A stretch of 64,000 nt of DNA from Streptomyces sp. PR69 (GCF_026420845.1 NZ_JAOWCB010000025.1:1-64000); one strand, 5' to 3'. Positions 17,895-26,535 are shown, numbered from the stretch's first letter. Numbers and translations are program-made. The notes: generated by a model from the letters alone, not told the origin.

Positions 17895-18830
17895 ATGGGT
17901 GAAACGACCGTGAAGACTTTGGACGGCCAGAGGGCCACCCCGTTTACCCCGTCACCCATGGTGGACGAGGCCCCCGAGGACGCCCCCGCGCGTCACCGGC
18001 TGACCACGCTGCGCACCCCCCGCTATCCGCGGATCTGGGTCGAAATCCTGCTCATCGCGGTCAGTTACTGGACGTACTCGCTCATTCGCAATGCCGTGCC
18101 GGAGCAGAAGGCGCAGGCGCTGCGGAACGCGGACTGGATCTGGGACGTCGAGCGGACGCTCGGCATAGCGGTCGAGCAGACGGTCAACCACGCCGTGAAC
18201 TCCGTGACATGGCTGATCGTGACGATGAACTACTACTACGCCACCCTGCACTTCATCGTGACCATCGGCGTGCTGGTGTGGCTGTACCGCAGCCATCCGG
18301 GCCGTTACGCGGCCGCCCGGCTGGCGCTGTTCGCCACCACCGCGGTGGCACTGGTCGGCTACTATCTGTATCCTCTCGCGCCGCCGCGGCTGATGAGCGG
18401 ACAGAACTTCATCGACACGGTTCTGGTCCATGAGACCTGGGGCTCGATGGCCTCCGGCAACTTCAAGAACATGTCGAACCAGTACGCGGCGATGCCTTCG
18501 ATGCACATCGGCTGGTCGCTGTGGTGCGGACTGATCATTTTCGCGGTGGCGTCCGCGCCGTGGGCGAGGATCCTCGGGGTGCTCTATCCGACGGCGACGC
18601 TGATAGTGATCGTCGCCACGGCCAATCACTTCTGGCTGGACGCGGTGGGCGGCATGATCTGCCTGGCGTTCGGCTTCGCGCTCTCGTACGCGTGGTACCG
18701 GGCGCTGCCGCACCGGCTGCCGCGGGTTCCGACCCGGGGGCTCCGCACCCGGACCCCCGCTCCCCAATCGCCGGAGGGGCTCAAAAAGACATGGGGGTCC
18801 GGGCGCGGAGCCCCCGGTTTCAGGAACTAG
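17895..18830 (+). CDS. PAP2-superfamily integral membrane phosphatase/transferase
   Basis: A 311-residue membrane protein with about six transmembrane segments after a ~45-residue cytoplasmic N-terminus. The PAP2 (lipid phosphatase) signatures are present: SNQYAAMPSMHIGW, containing the catalytic SMH, and HFWLDAVGG further on. The spacing fits the actinobacterial PAP2/inositolphosphotransferase-like branch rather than a classic undecaprenyl-diphosphatase. The ATG at 17895 precedes a plausible cytoplasmic leader; an upstream in-frame start at 17862 is less likely. The last ~30 residues (from about 18736) are encoded by a palindromic repeat element and are unlikely to be functional. Substrate unknown. 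The stop overlaps that of the convergent oxidoreductase by 4 bp. Confidence 0.85.
   Translation: MGETTVKTLDGQRATPFTPSPMVDEAPEDAPARHRLTTLRTPRYPRIWVEILLIAVSYWTYSLIRNAVPEQKAQALRNADWIWDVERTLGIAVEQTVNHAVNSVTWLIVTMNYYYATLHFIVTIGVLVWLYRSHPGRYAAARLALFATTAVALVGYYLYPLAPPRLMSGQNFIDTVLVHETWGSMASGNFKNMSNQYAAMPSMHIGWSLWCGLIIFAVASAPWARILGVLYPTATLIVIVATANHFWLDAVGGMICLAFGFALSYAWYRALPHRLPRVPTRGLRTRTPAPQSPEGLKKTWGSGRGAPGFRN
18736..18815. repeat. Long palindromic repeat element overlapping gene 3' end
   Basis: The arms 18736-18758 and 18793-18815 are 23 bp long and complementary with one mismatch, with a 34-base loop. The word GGGTCCGGGxGCGGAGCCCC is shared with the other repeat blocks of this window. It lies inside the end of the PAP2 gene and just before the end of the convergent oxidoreductase gene, so it may serve both as terminator. 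Confidence 0.8.
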
Positions 18831-19483
18831 TAGCCCACCGTGAAGCGCCGCCGCACATGCGCCGGCCGCTCGATCTCGTCCAGCAGCGCTGCCGCGTAGT
18901 CCTCCCCCGAGATCCGGGAGTCCCCCTCCGCGTCGGTCAGCAGCTCATCCCCGCCGAGGCGGAAGACCCCGGTGCGCTCACCGGGGGTGAACAGCGCGGA
19001 CGGGCTGAGGAAGGTCCAGTCGGCGTCGTCGGGCAGGGCGCGCAGCGCGTCCAGCAGCTCGACGTGGGCGGAGGCCTCGGGCTTCCACTCGTCACGGAAG
19101 CCCGGCTGGTCGATCACGCGCTCGCCGGAGGGCAGCAGCAGGCTGCCGGCGCCGCCGACGAAGAGCAGGCGGCGCTGCCGGGCGCGGGCCAGGCCGGCGA
19201 GCGTGTCCAGGATGGGCAGGACGGCGCGTCCGGGCAGGGCGCTGACGACGGCGTCCGTGCCGTCGACCGCCTGCTCCAAGGTCGCGGCGGCGCTCACATC
19301 GGCGGTGACGCGGGTCAGGCCGGGACGCTCGGCGGCGGCCTCCTGCCCGTCGTGGCGGCGGGCGAAGCCGGTGACGGCGTGCCCGCGGTCGAGCGCCTCG
19401 GCGACGATACGGCTGCCGGCCATGCCGGTGGCGCCGAGGACGGCGAGCTTCAGGGGTGCGATGGGGGTGGTGGGGATGGTCAT
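18827..19483 (-). CDS. NAD(P)-binding Rossmann-fold oxidoreductase (NmrA/SDR-like)
   Basis: A 218-residue cytoplasmic protein with the N-terminal dinucleotide-binding motif LAVLGATGMAGSRIVAEAL and the pattern FVGGAGSLLL, typical of atypical SDR/NmrA-like NAD(P)H-binding proteins (YwnB/BVR-B type). The length matches that family. The ATG at 19483 follows AGAAGGAACACC. It is divergently transcribed from a MarR regulator with 129 bp between, which contains a near-palindrome; such pairs usually form a redox- or drug-responsive switch. The enzymatic substrate cannot be deduced. Confidence 0.85.
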   Translation of the reverse strand: MTIPTTPIAPLKLAVLGATGMAGSRIVAEALDRGHAVTGFARRHDGQEAAAERPGLTRVTADVSAAATLEQAVDGTDAVVSALPGRAVLPILDTLAGLARARQRRLLFVGGAGSLLLPSGERVIDQPGFRDEWKPEASAHVELLDALRALPDDADWTFLSPSALFTPGERTGVFRLGGDELLTDAEGDSRISGEDYAAALLDEIERPAHVRRRFTVGY

Positions 19484-19522
19484 CAGGGGTGTTCCTTCTG
19501 AGCGGATAAGTTGCTGGAAAAG

Positions 19523-19563
19523 TATCTGCCGAGCAAGATAATATGTCTGCTGATGCAGATATT
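19523..19563. promoter_or_regulatory. Candidate MarR operator in divergent promoter
   Basis: This is an A+T-rich island in a G+C-rich genome. TATCTGC at 19523-19529 is inverted as GCAGATA at 19555-19561, and a tighter near-palindrome ATATGTCTGC-TGAT-GCAGATAT lies at 19541-19562 with one extra base. Position and symmetry suit binding by the adjacent MarR protein. Confidence 0.6.
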
Positions 19564-19612
19564 GCAAGGACACCTTCTTCCCGATGAAGTCACTTTCTGC
19601 GACCCTTGTCCT

Positions 19613-20050
19613 GTGACGGAGCACCTTCGAGATGACGACGACGTGACGCTGTACGGACTGTTCGTGGAGGCGTACACCCGGCTGAAGCCCCTGGTGAACC
19701 GCGATCTGGGCATGCCCGAGAGCTGGTTCGAGGTGCTGCTGCGGCTGGGCCGGACGCCCGGCGGCCGGCTGCGGATGACCGATCTCGCGGCGGCGGTCTC
19801 CTTCAGCTCGGGCGGCTTCACCCGGCTCGCGGACCGCATGGAGGAGGCCGGCCTGCTGCGGCGCGATCCCTGCCCGCACGACCGGCGGGCCTCCTACGCC
19901 GTGCTGACGCACGAGGGCGGCGAGGCGCTGGATCGCGCACTGGCCGCCCATGTGGCTCAGCTGGAGAAGCACTTCACCGGCCGGCTGTCGGAACAGGACC
20001 GCCAGGCGCTGGAGCGCATCCTGCGCACCCTGCGCGACGGCGCCAGGTGA
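19613..20050 (+). CDS. MarR-family transcriptional regulator
   Basis: A 145-residue winged-helix regulator. LRMTDLAAAVSFSSGGFTRL is the recognition-helix region and RRDPCPHDRRASYAVLT the wing (DxR motif). The GTG at 19613 gives the usual MarR length; upstream in-frame ATGs (such as 19541) would run through the probable operator. It is divergent from the NAD(P)-binding oxidoreductase gene, its likely target, and presumably autoregulated through the palindrome between them. No cysteine pattern typical of OhrR redox sensors is obvious in the conserved positions, so the signal is unknown. Confidence 0.85.
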   Translation: MTEHLRDDDDVTLYGLFVEAYTRLKPLVNRDLGMPESWFEVLLRLGRTPGGRLRMTDLAAAVSFSSGGFTRLADRMEEAGLLRRDPCPHDRRASYAVLTHEGGEALDRALAAHVAQLEKHFTGRLSEQDRQALERILRTLRDGAR

Positions 20051-20112
20051 CGGCCGGGGTCGGCCGGAGGCCCGATGAGGAGACTTCCGAGGGGGCGGAG
20101 GGGGCAGCGGGG

Positions 20113-23100
20113 TCAGACAGCCGCGCCGTAGAACAGCTCGTCGACCACCGCCCGCGCACGGCGTGTGATCCGGCGGTAGTCGTCGAGCATGTCTCCCACA
20201 TGGCCGGGCCCATAGCCCAGATAGCGGGAGACGGCGGCCAGTTCGCGCCCGTCGGAGGGGAAGGTGTCGCCGGGCCGGCCGCGTACCAGCATCACGCCGT
20301 TGCGCACGCGGGTCGCCAGCACCCAGGCCTCGTCCAGGATGGCGGCGTCGTCCGTGCCGATGAGTCCCGCGGCGTGCGCGGCGGCGAGCGCCTCGCGGGT
20401 GCGGGGGGTGCGCAGGCCCGGCTCCGCCCACCCGTGCCGCATCTGCAGCAGCTGGACCGTCCACTCCACATCGGTCAGCCCGCCGCGTCCCAGCTTGGTG
20501 TGGAGGGTGGGGTCGGCGCCGCGCGGCAGCCGCTCGGTCTCCATCCGGGCCTTCAGCCGGCGGATCTCGCGTACGGCGTCCTCGCCCAGGCCCTCGGGCG
20601 GATAGCGCAGCGGGTCGATCAGCTCGATGAACCGCGCCCCCAGGTCGGCGTCGCCCGCCATCGGCTGGGCGCGCAGCAGGGCCTGGCTCTCCCACACCAG
20701 CGACCAGCGGCGGTAGTACGCCTCGTACGACTTGAGGGTGCGCGCCAGGGGCCCGCTCTTGCCCTCCGGGCGCAGATCGGCGTCGATCAGCAGCGGCGGG
20801 TCAGCGGTGGGCAGTTGCAGCAGCCGGCGCATCTCGGCGACGACGGCGTACGCGGCGCGGGCGGCCTCCTGCTCGTCCACTCCGTCGCGCGGCTCGTGCA
20901 CGAACAGCAGATCGGCGTCGGAGCCGTAACTCAGCTCGCGCCCGCCGAAGCGGCCCATGCCGATGACAGCGAACCTGGTCGGCAGGGTGTCGCCCCACTG
21001 GGCGCGTACGGCGGCGCGCAGCGCGCCCGCGAGGGTGGCCGCGTTGAGGTCGGTGACGGCGCCGCCCACCTGGTCCACCAGAGCGCCGTGGTCGATCGGG
21101 CCGGCTCCGGCGAGCGCGGCGGAGGTGTCCCGGTCCGCGGCGGGGCTCTGGTCGACGCCGTACGAGGCGATCAGATCCGCGGCCGCGGTGCGGAACAGCT
21201 CCCGGCGGCGGACCCCGCGTGCGGCGGCCGCGGCGGCCTCCGCGGAGTCAGCGCGCCCCACCGCGGCCAGCACCTCCTGCTCCAGATGCTCGCGGCCGCG
21301 CGGGGCGAGCCCCTGCGGGTCGCCGAGGATCGCCACCGCCTCCGGGGCGCGCAGCAGCAGATCGGGGGCGAGGCGTCCGGCCGACAGCACCCGGGCGAGG
21401 TTCTCCGCGGCCGCGCCCTCGTCGCGCAGCAGCCGCAGATACCAGGGCGTCTTGCCGAGCGCCTCGGAGACCTTGCGGAAGCCGAGAAGGCCGGCGTCCG
21501 GATCGGCCGAGTCCGCGAACCAGCCGAGCAGCACGGGCAGCAGGGTGCGCTGGATCGCCGCGGCGCGTGTCATGCCGGAGGTGAGGGCCTCCAGATGGCG
21601 CAGGGCCGCGCCGGGGTCGGCGTATCCGAGCGCTTCGAGGCGCTGCTGCGCCGCCTTGGGGCTGAGTCCCCTCTCGCCGGGGGCGAGCTGCGCGACCGCG
21701 TCCAGCAGCGGCCGGTAGAAGATCTTCTCGTGCAGCCGTCTGACCGCGGAGGCGTGGCGACGCCACTCCCGGTTGAGCTCCGCGACGGGTTCCGCGCGCA
21801 GTCCGAGCGAGCGGCCGAGGCGGCGCAGATCGGCCTCGCCCTCGGGGACGAGGTGGGTGCGGCGCAGCCGGTGGAGCTGGATGCGGTGTTCCATGGCGCG
21901 CAGGAAGCGGTACGCCTCGTCGAGCTGTGCGGCGTCCGCGCGGCCCACATAGCCGCCGGCGGCCAGCGCGCGCAGTGCGTCCAGGGTGGCGCCGCTGTGC
22001 AGGGTCACGTCGCTGCGGCCGTGCACGAGCTGCAGGAGCTGTACGGCGAACTCGACGTCGCGCAGTCCGCCGGGGCCGAGTTTGAGCTCGCGGTCGATCT
22101 CCGCGGCGGGGATGTTGTCGACGACGCGGCGGCGCATCTTCTGGACGTCGGCGACGAAGTTCTCGCGTTCCGCGGCCTGCCAGACGAGCGGGGCGAGGGC
22201 CTCGATATACGACTCGCCGAGGGTGAGGTCGCCGGCGACGGGCCGGGCTTTGAGGAGCGCCTGGAACTCCCAGGTCTTGGCCCAGCGCTGGTAGTAGGCG
22301 AGATGGCTGGACAGGGTGCGCACCAGGGGGCCGTTGCGGCCTTCGGGGCGCAGATTGGCGTCGACCGGCCAGATCGAGCCCTCGACGGTGGTCTCGGAGC
22401 AGATCCGCATCAGATGTGACGCGAGGCGGGTGGCGGCGCGCAGGGCGGTGCTCTCGTCGTCCCCGGCAGCGGCGGCGGGCTCCGCGACGAAGATCACATC
22501 GACGTCGGAGACGTAGTTGAGCTCCCGGCCGCCGCACTTGCCCATGGCGATGACGGCCAGCCGGCACTGCGCGGCGTCCTCGGGGGCGGCGGCGCGGGCG
22601 ATGGCGAGGGCGGCCCGCAGGGTGGCGGTGGCCAGGTCGGCGAGTTCGGCGGCGGTTTCGGCGACGTCGATGGTGCCGCAGACGTCGCGGGCCGCGATGG
22701 CGAGGAGACAGCGCCGGTAGGCGATGCGCAGGGCGACCGGGTCCCCGGCCTCGGCGAGCCAGTGCTCGAACTCCGCCACGCCGGGGTGCAGATCGGCCGC
22801 CTCGTAGGCGAGCAGCGCCTGCCAGTCGCGCGGATGCCGGGCGAGGTGGTCGCCGAGCGCCTCGGAGGCGCCGAGGACGCCGAGCAGCCGGTCGCGCAGC
22901 GGCTTCGCGGTGAGCAGGGTGTCCAGCAGGCCCTGCCGCTCGTCGGGCCGCTGTGCCTCGACGAGGCGGACGAGGCCGCGCAGGGCGAGGTCGGGGTCGG
23001 CGGTGTCGCCGAGGGCGTCGAGCAGGACGGGGGCGCCGCGGACGGGGGCCATCTCCGGGAGGTCGAGCAGCCGTTCCGCGGCGGAGGGGTCGGTGAAGCC

Positions 23101-23151
23101 GTGCCGCAGGAGTCGGGTGAAGGAACTGCTTCTGCGTCCTGGCACCGTCAT
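20113..23151 (-). CDS. glnE: Bifunctional glutamine-synthetase adenylyltransferase/deadenylase
   Basis: A 1012-residue enzyme that adenylylates and deadenylylates glutamine synthetase I according to nitrogen status. The duplicated architecture is clear: one nucleotidyltransferase site at KCGGRELNYVSDVDVIFV (~205) and one at GRFGGRELSYGSDADLLFV (~737), each followed by a helical domain with LRPEGRNGPLVRTL or LRPEGKSGPLARTL. Each also has an ARYYQRWA/AYYRRWSLVWE-type segment. The length matches actinobacterial GlnE. The ATG at 23151 follows GGGAGACGGCTTG. It lies upstream of no other leftward gene, but glnA2 is 0.9 kb away, a nitrogen-metabolism neighbourhood conserved in Streptomyces as I recall. 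Confidence 0.96.
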   Translation of the reverse strand: MTVPGRRSSSFTRLLRHGFTDPSAAERLLDLPEMAPVRGAPVLLDALGDTADPDLALRGLVRLVEAQRPDERQGLLDTLLTAKPLRDRLLGVLGASEALGDHLARHPRDWQALLAYEAADLHPGVAEFEHWLAEAGDPVALRIAYRRCLLAIAARDVCGTIDVAETAAELADLATATLRAALAIARAAAPEDAAQCRLAVIAMGKCGGRELNYVSDVDVIFVAEPAAAAGDDESTALRAATRLASHLMRICSETTVEGSIWPVDANLRPEGRNGPLVRTLSSHLAYYQRWAKTWEFQALLKARPVAGDLTLGESYIEALAPLVWQAAERENFVADVQKMRRRVVDNIPAAEIDRELKLGPGGLRDVEFAVQLLQLVHGRSDVTLHSGATLDALRALAAGGYVGRADAAQLDEAYRFLRAMEHRIQLHRLRRTHLVPEGEADLRRLGRSLGLRAEPVAELNREWRRHASAVRRLHEKIFYRPLLDAVAQLAPGERGLSPKAAQQRLEALGYADPGAALRHLEALTSGMTRAAAIQRTLLPVLLGWFADSADPDAGLLGFRKVSEALGKTPWYLRLLRDEGAAAENLARVLSAGRLAPDLLLRAPEAVAILGDPQGLAPRGREHLEQEVLAAVGRADSAEAAAAAARGVRRRELFRTAAADLIASYGVDQSPAADRDTSAALAGAGPIDHGALVDQVGGAVTDLNAATLAGALRAAVRAQWGDTLPTRFAVIGMGRFGGRELSYGSDADLLFVHEPRDGVDEQEAARAAYAVVAEMRRLLQLPTADPPLLIDADLRPEGKSGPLARTLKSYEAYYRRWSLVWESQALLRAQPMAGDADLGARFIELIDPLRYPPEGLGEDAVREIRRLKARMETERLPRGADPTLHTKLGRGGLTDVEWTVQLLQMRHGWAEPGLRTPRTREALAAAHAAGLIGTDDAAILDEAWVLATRVRNGVMLVRGRPGDTFPSDGRELAAVSRYLGYGPGHVGDMLDDYRRITRRARAVVDELFYGAAV

Positions 23152-23304
23152 CAAGCCGTCTCCCGCCTCTACCGCCCGACCAAGGTCCGGCACCGAGCCT
23201 AGCCGCTCTCGGTATCGGACAATCGGCTGACCGGGGCGAAGGCGATGATTCCCGGCGGGCGCCGCGGTCAGTAGGCTCGGCGAAGGAGACAAGGAGACAA
23301 GTCC

Positions 23305-23751
23305 ATGGACTGGACGCTCGAAGTGATCGTGGTGCCCGTCTCCGATGTGGAGCGGGCGCGGGACTTCTACCGGGACAAGGTGGGCTTCCACGTCGACATC
23401 GACTTCCGCATCGACGACAGCACCCGGCTCATCCAGCTCACCCCGCCCGGCTCCGGCTGCTCGATCGTCATCGGGGAGAACGTCCCGATGCCCGGCGGCG
23501 CGCCGTCGCCCAAGCCCGGCTCGTACCAGGGGCTTCAGCTGGTGGTCGCCGACATCCAGGCGGCGCGCGACGAGCTGGCCGGGCGCGGCCTGGAGGTGAC
23601 CGGCCCGGTGGAGGTCGCCCCCGGCGACGGGGGCACGTTCCTGTACTTCGCGGACCCCGACGGCAACGGCTGGGCGGTGCAGGAGTTCCGCAGACGCGCC
23701 GCCGAGCCGTTGCACGAGGTGTTGCGGTCCCTCACCACCACAACCGACTAG
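23305..23751 (+). CDS. VOC (glyoxalase/dioxygenase-fold) family protein
   Basis: A 148-residue protein with two beta-alpha-beta-beta-beta modules: LEVIVVPVSDVERARDFYRD at the start and LQLVVADIQAARDELAGRG in the middle. It ends in FLYFADPDGNGWAVQEF, a classic VOC signature that carries the metal-ligand Glu. The ATG at 23305 follows a duplicated AAGGAGAC ribosome site. It is divergent from glnE (153 bp between) and converges with the MT0933-like gene (7 bp between stops). Members bind metals and act on many substrates; no specific one can be assigned. Confidence 0.85.
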   Translation: MDWTLEVIVVPVSDVERARDFYRDKVGFHVDIDFRIDDSTRLIQLTPPGSGCSIVIGENVPMPGGAPSPKPGSYQGLQLVVADIQAARDELAGRGLEVTGPVEVAPGDGGTFLYFADPDGNGWAVQEFRRRAAEPLHEVLRSLTTTTD

Positions 23752-23758
23752 CGGGACG

Positions 23759-23968
23759 TCACGCCTGGGGCGGGTTGTCCTGCTCGCGCCCCGGCGCCTC
23801 GGGATCCCGCCGCAGCTGGTCCTTGGCCTTCTGCTGGGCCGTGTCGATCTGCTCCTGGTACTTGCCGCGGGTCGTCTCGTCGGCCATGTCACCGGCCCTG
23901 TCGATGCCTTTGTCGACCTGGCTCTCGTGGCCCTTGAGCATGCTCTTGAGCTTGTCCAACATGGACAT
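23759..23968 (-). CDS. MT0933-like small antitoxin-family protein
   Basis: A 69-residue highly charged helical protein: MLDKLKSMLKGHESQVDKG then IDRAGDMADETTRGKYQEQI. This matches the MT0933/Rv0909 antitoxin family (also described as CsbD-like-looking small proteins in actinobacteria). The ATG at 23968 follows GAGAGGATGACCCG. No toxin gene is adjacent, so it may act alone or in stress protection rather than as half of a toxin-antitoxin pair. It is followed after 115 bp upstream by glnA2 in the same direction. Confidence 0.8.
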   Translation of the reverse strand: MSMLDKLKSMLKGHESQVDKGIDRAGDMADETTRGKYQEQIDTAQQKAKDQLRRDPEAPGREQDNPPQA

Positions 23969-24083
23969 CGGGTCATCCTCTCGACGCTGTTCGACCCCCG
24001 CTCTCCAGGGTCCCCGCACCCCGCGCGATCCGCATCCGCACGGAGGCCGGACGGCGACGGCGACCGGACCGGCGCCGGACCGG

Positions 24084-25445
24084 CTACAGCACCGGGAGGT
24101 TCTTCTTCAGCTCAAAGGCGGTGACTTCGGAGCGGTACTCCTCCCACTCCTGCTTCTTGTTGCGCAGGAAGAAGTCGAACACATGCTCGCCGAGGGTTTC
24201 GGCCACCAGCTCGCTGCGCTCCATCAGGGAGATCGCCTCGCCGAGGTTCTGCGGCAGCGGCTCGATGCCCATGGCGCGGCGCTCGGCGTCGGAGAGGGCC
24301 CAGACGTCGTCGTCGGCGCCGGCGGGGAGTTCGTAGCTCTCCTCGATGCCCTTCAGGCCGGCCGCCAGCAGCACCGCGTACGTCAGATAGGGGTTCGCGC
24401 CGGAGTCGATGGAGCGGACCTCCACCCGGGCGGAGCCGGTCTTGCCCGGCTTGTACATCGGGACGCGGATCAGGGCGGAGCGGTTGTTGTGGCCCCAGCA
24501 GATGTACGAGGGGGCCTCGCCGCCCGCTCCGGCGCTGCGGGCCGAGCCGCCCCAGATGCGCTTGTAGGAGTTGACCCACTGGTTGGTGACGGCGGAAATC
24601 TCGGCGGCGTGCCGCAGCAGGCCCGCGATGAAGGAGCGGCCGACCTTGGAGAGCTGGTACTCGGCGCCGGACTCATAGAAGGCGTTCCGGTCTCCCTCGA
24701 AGAGGGAGAGGTGGGTGTGCATGCCGGAGCCCGGGTACTCGCTGAAAGGCTTCGGCATAAAGGTGGCGTGGACGCCCTGCTCCAGCGCCACCTGCTTCAT
24801 CACCAGCCGGAAGGTCATGATGTTGTCGGCGGTGGACAGCGCGTCGGCGTACCGCAGGTCGATCTCCTGCTGGCCGGGCGCGCCCTCATGGTGGCTGAAC
24901 TCCACCGAGATGCCCATCGACTCCAGCATGGTGATGGCCTGCCGGCGGAAGTCCATGCCGACGTTCTGCGGGGTGTGGTCGAAGTAGCCGGAGCTGTCCG
25001 CCGGGACCGGCCGGCTGCCGTCCACCGGCTTGTCCTTGAGCAGGAAGAACTCGATCTCGGGGTGGGTGTAGAAGGTGAACCCGAGGTCGGAGGTCTTGGC
25101 CAGGATGCGCTTGAGCACATAGCGCGGGTCCGCGAAGGACGGGGACCCGTCGGGCATCAGGATGTCGCAGAACATCCGGGCGGTTCCGGGGGCCTCGGCA
25201 CGCCAGGGCAGGATCTGGAAGGTACTGGGGTCCGGTTTGGCGATCATGTCGGACTCATACACCCGGGCGAATCCCTCGATCGCCGAGCCGTCGAAGCCGA
25301 TGCCCTCGTCGAAGGCCTGTTCAAGCTCGGCGGGGGCGACGGCGACCGACTTGAGAAAGCCCAGCACGTCGGTGAACCAGAGGCGCACAAAGCGGATGTC
25401 GCGCTCCTCAAGCGTGCGGAGCACAAATTCCTGCTGCTTATCCAT
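24084..25445 (-). CDS. glnA2: Type I glutamine synthetase-like protein GlnA2
   Basis: A 453-residue glutamine-synthetase fold enzyme (start MDKQQEFVLRTLEERD). The active-site blocks are present: FYTHPEIEFFLL, EFSHHEGAPGQQEIDLRYAD, FMPKPF with GSGMHTHLSL, NSYKR and EVRSIDSGANPYLTYAV. Length and sequence closely resemble the actinobacterial GlnA2 group. In S. coelicolor, GlnA2-type enzymes have been reported to act as gamma-glutamylpolyamine synthetases rather than in ammonium assimilation (recalled). The region where GSI-beta carries the adenylylated Tyr (NLYDLPPE) reads ESYELPAG, so GlnE control is uncertain. The ATG at 25445 was chosen over an in-frame start at 25463 by family length. Confidence 0.92.
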   Translation of the reverse strand: MDKQQEFVLRTLEERDIRFVRLWFTDVLGFLKSVAVAPAELEQAFDEGIGFDGSAIEGFARVYESDMIAKPDPSTFQILPWRAEAPGTARMFCDILMPDGSPSFADPRYVLKRILAKTSDLGFTFYTHPEIEFFLLKDKPVDGSRPVPADSSGYFDHTPQNVGMDFRRQAITMLESMGISVEFSHHEGAPGQQEIDLRYADALSTADNIMTFRLVMKQVALEQGVHATFMPKPFSEYPGSGMHTHLSLFEGDRNAFYESGAEYQLSKVGRSFIAGLLRHAAEISAVTNQWVNSYKRIWGGSARSAGAGGEAPSYICWGHNNRSALIRVPMYKPGKTGSARVEVRSIDSGANPYLTYAVLLAAGLKGIEESYELPAGADDDVWALSDAERRAMGIEPLPQNLGEAISLMERSELVAETLGEHVFDFFLRNKKQEWEEYRSEVTAFELKKNLPVL

Positions 25446-25618
25446 GTTCGCTGTCCTACCCATCCTTGCCGGTCAGGCCGCCTGGCGCTGTCGAGCATCG
25501 CACCTGTGCGTTTCAGACGCGTTGCGCGCCGCGGCTGAGGCCATTGTGGGTCAGGGCGAACCCCGAGACGACCCTGAGGTCCCCTTATTGCACCCCGACA
25601 TGTGTCAGTTTTCTTTGA

Positions 25619-25650
25619 CACCCCCTTCGGGGTGCGTCAGCCTGGACTGA
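25619..25650. promoter_or_regulatory. Hairpin and near-palindrome upstream of ArsR-like gene
   Basis: Two symmetrical elements precede the regulator start at 25675: CACCCC-CTTC-GGGGTG (25619-25634) and TCAG-CCTGG-ACTGA (25637-25650). TGTCAG also occurs nearby at about 25603. This is a probable operator region for the ArsR-like regulator; the binding site is inferred. Confidence 0.5.
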
Positions 25651-25674
25651 CAGATACCGAAGAAGGGGGCCGCG

Positions 25675-26085
25675 ATGAGCCAGCGACCGGCCTCCGGCCC
25701 GTCCGGCGACGCGCTCTCCGGCGACGCGCTGCTGAAGGTCCTCACGGCCCTCGGCAACCCCCACCGCATGCGCATCGTCGCCGCGCTGCTCGGCGGACGC
25801 AACTACGTCAGCGCCCTCGCCCGCGACCTCGGCATCGGCCGCCCGCTGCTCCATATGCATCTGCAGCGGCTGGAGGCCGCGGGCCTGGTCAAAGGCGAGC
25901 TGGAGCTGTCCGAGGGCGGCAAGGCGATGAAGTACTTCGCGCTGACGCCGTTCTGCGTCTCGCTCACCCCCGAGACCGTCGGGGCGGCGGCGCGGACGCT
26001 CACCGGGGACCGTGCCGACGACCGTGCCGGGGACCGCAAAGACACCCAGAAGGATCAGAAAGATCAGAAGGAGACGGCAACATGA
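25675..26085 (+). CDS. ArsR-like winged-helix transcriptional regulator
   Basis: A 136-residue winged-helix protein. Helices read LLKVLTALGNPHRMRIVAAL then YVSALARDLGIGRPLLHMHL, and the wing is VKGELELSEGGKAMKYFALT. There are no metal-binding cysteines of the classical ArsR/SmtB type. The ~35-residue tail is charged and Asp/Lys-rich (DRAGDRKDTQKDQKDQKE). The ATG at 25675 follows GAAGAAGGGGGCC. Its stop overlaps the start of a small membrane protein gene (ATGA), and an MMPL transporter follows, so it probably controls this three-gene unit. The ligand is unknown. Confidence 0.85.
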   Translation: MSQRPASGPSGDALSGDALLKVLTALGNPHRMRIVAALLGGRNYVSALARDLGIGRPLLHMHLQRLEAAGLVKGELELSEGGKAMKYFALTPFCVSLTPETVGAAARTLTGDRADDRAGDRKDTQKDQKDQKETAT

Positions 26086-26336
26086 ACGCGGACACGGTGG
26101 CGGCGGTCGGAGCCGGCGGGGTCTTCCTTCTGCTGATCGTGATCGTCTGGCAGGTCGCGGCGACCTGGCGGGCCCGCATGCTGGCCGCCCGTGAGGACGA
26201 GTACCGGCGGCTCGCCGAGCGCTACGCCCGGCTGCTGGAGGACAGCACCGAGCTGCACCGCCGCACCCTCGACGAGCTGACGCAGACCCGCGCCTCGCTG
26301 ACCTCGATGGAGAAGATGATGCGCGAGATCGAGTAA
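26082..26336 (+). CDS. Small membrane-anchored coiled-coil protein
   Basis: An 84-residue protein translationally coupled to the ArsR-like gene (ATGA overlap, GAAGGAGAC ribosome site). It has one N-terminal transmembrane helix (VFLLLIVIVWQVAATW, about residues 14-29), then a charged amphipathic helix rich in Arg/Glu (YRRLAERYARLLEDSTELHR) to the end. No known domain is recognised. The arrangement regulator-small anchor-MMPL suggests an accessory or signalling role for the regulator at the membrane, but this is inference. Confidence 0.8.
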   Translation: MNADTVAAVGAGGVFLLLIVIVWQVAATWRARMLAAREDEYRRLAERYARLLEDSTELHRRTLDELTQTRASLTSMEKMMREIE

Positions 26337-26356
26337 GCGGCGACCCGGCCCGGTTC

Positions 26357-26380
26357 GGGACCGGGACCGGGACCGGGACC
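26357..26380. repeat. Short tandem hexamer array
   Basis: Four perfect copies of GGGACC, with degenerate copies on both sides, lie between the small membrane-protein gene and the MMPL gene. Nothing else is seen in the 199-bp gap apart from a ribosome site just before 26536. Confidence 0.7.
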
Positions 26381-26535
26381 GGAACCGGTACGGCCAGGAG
26401 CGGCAACTCCCGGCCGTACCCATGGAGTTCGTACACATCACACGCACAGGCGCTGATGCGCCGCGGCAGGTCGTCACAGCCTCACGCCGCGGCGCAGGGC
26501 ACCGTGCGCCTTCACTCCACACAAGGAGAGTACTC

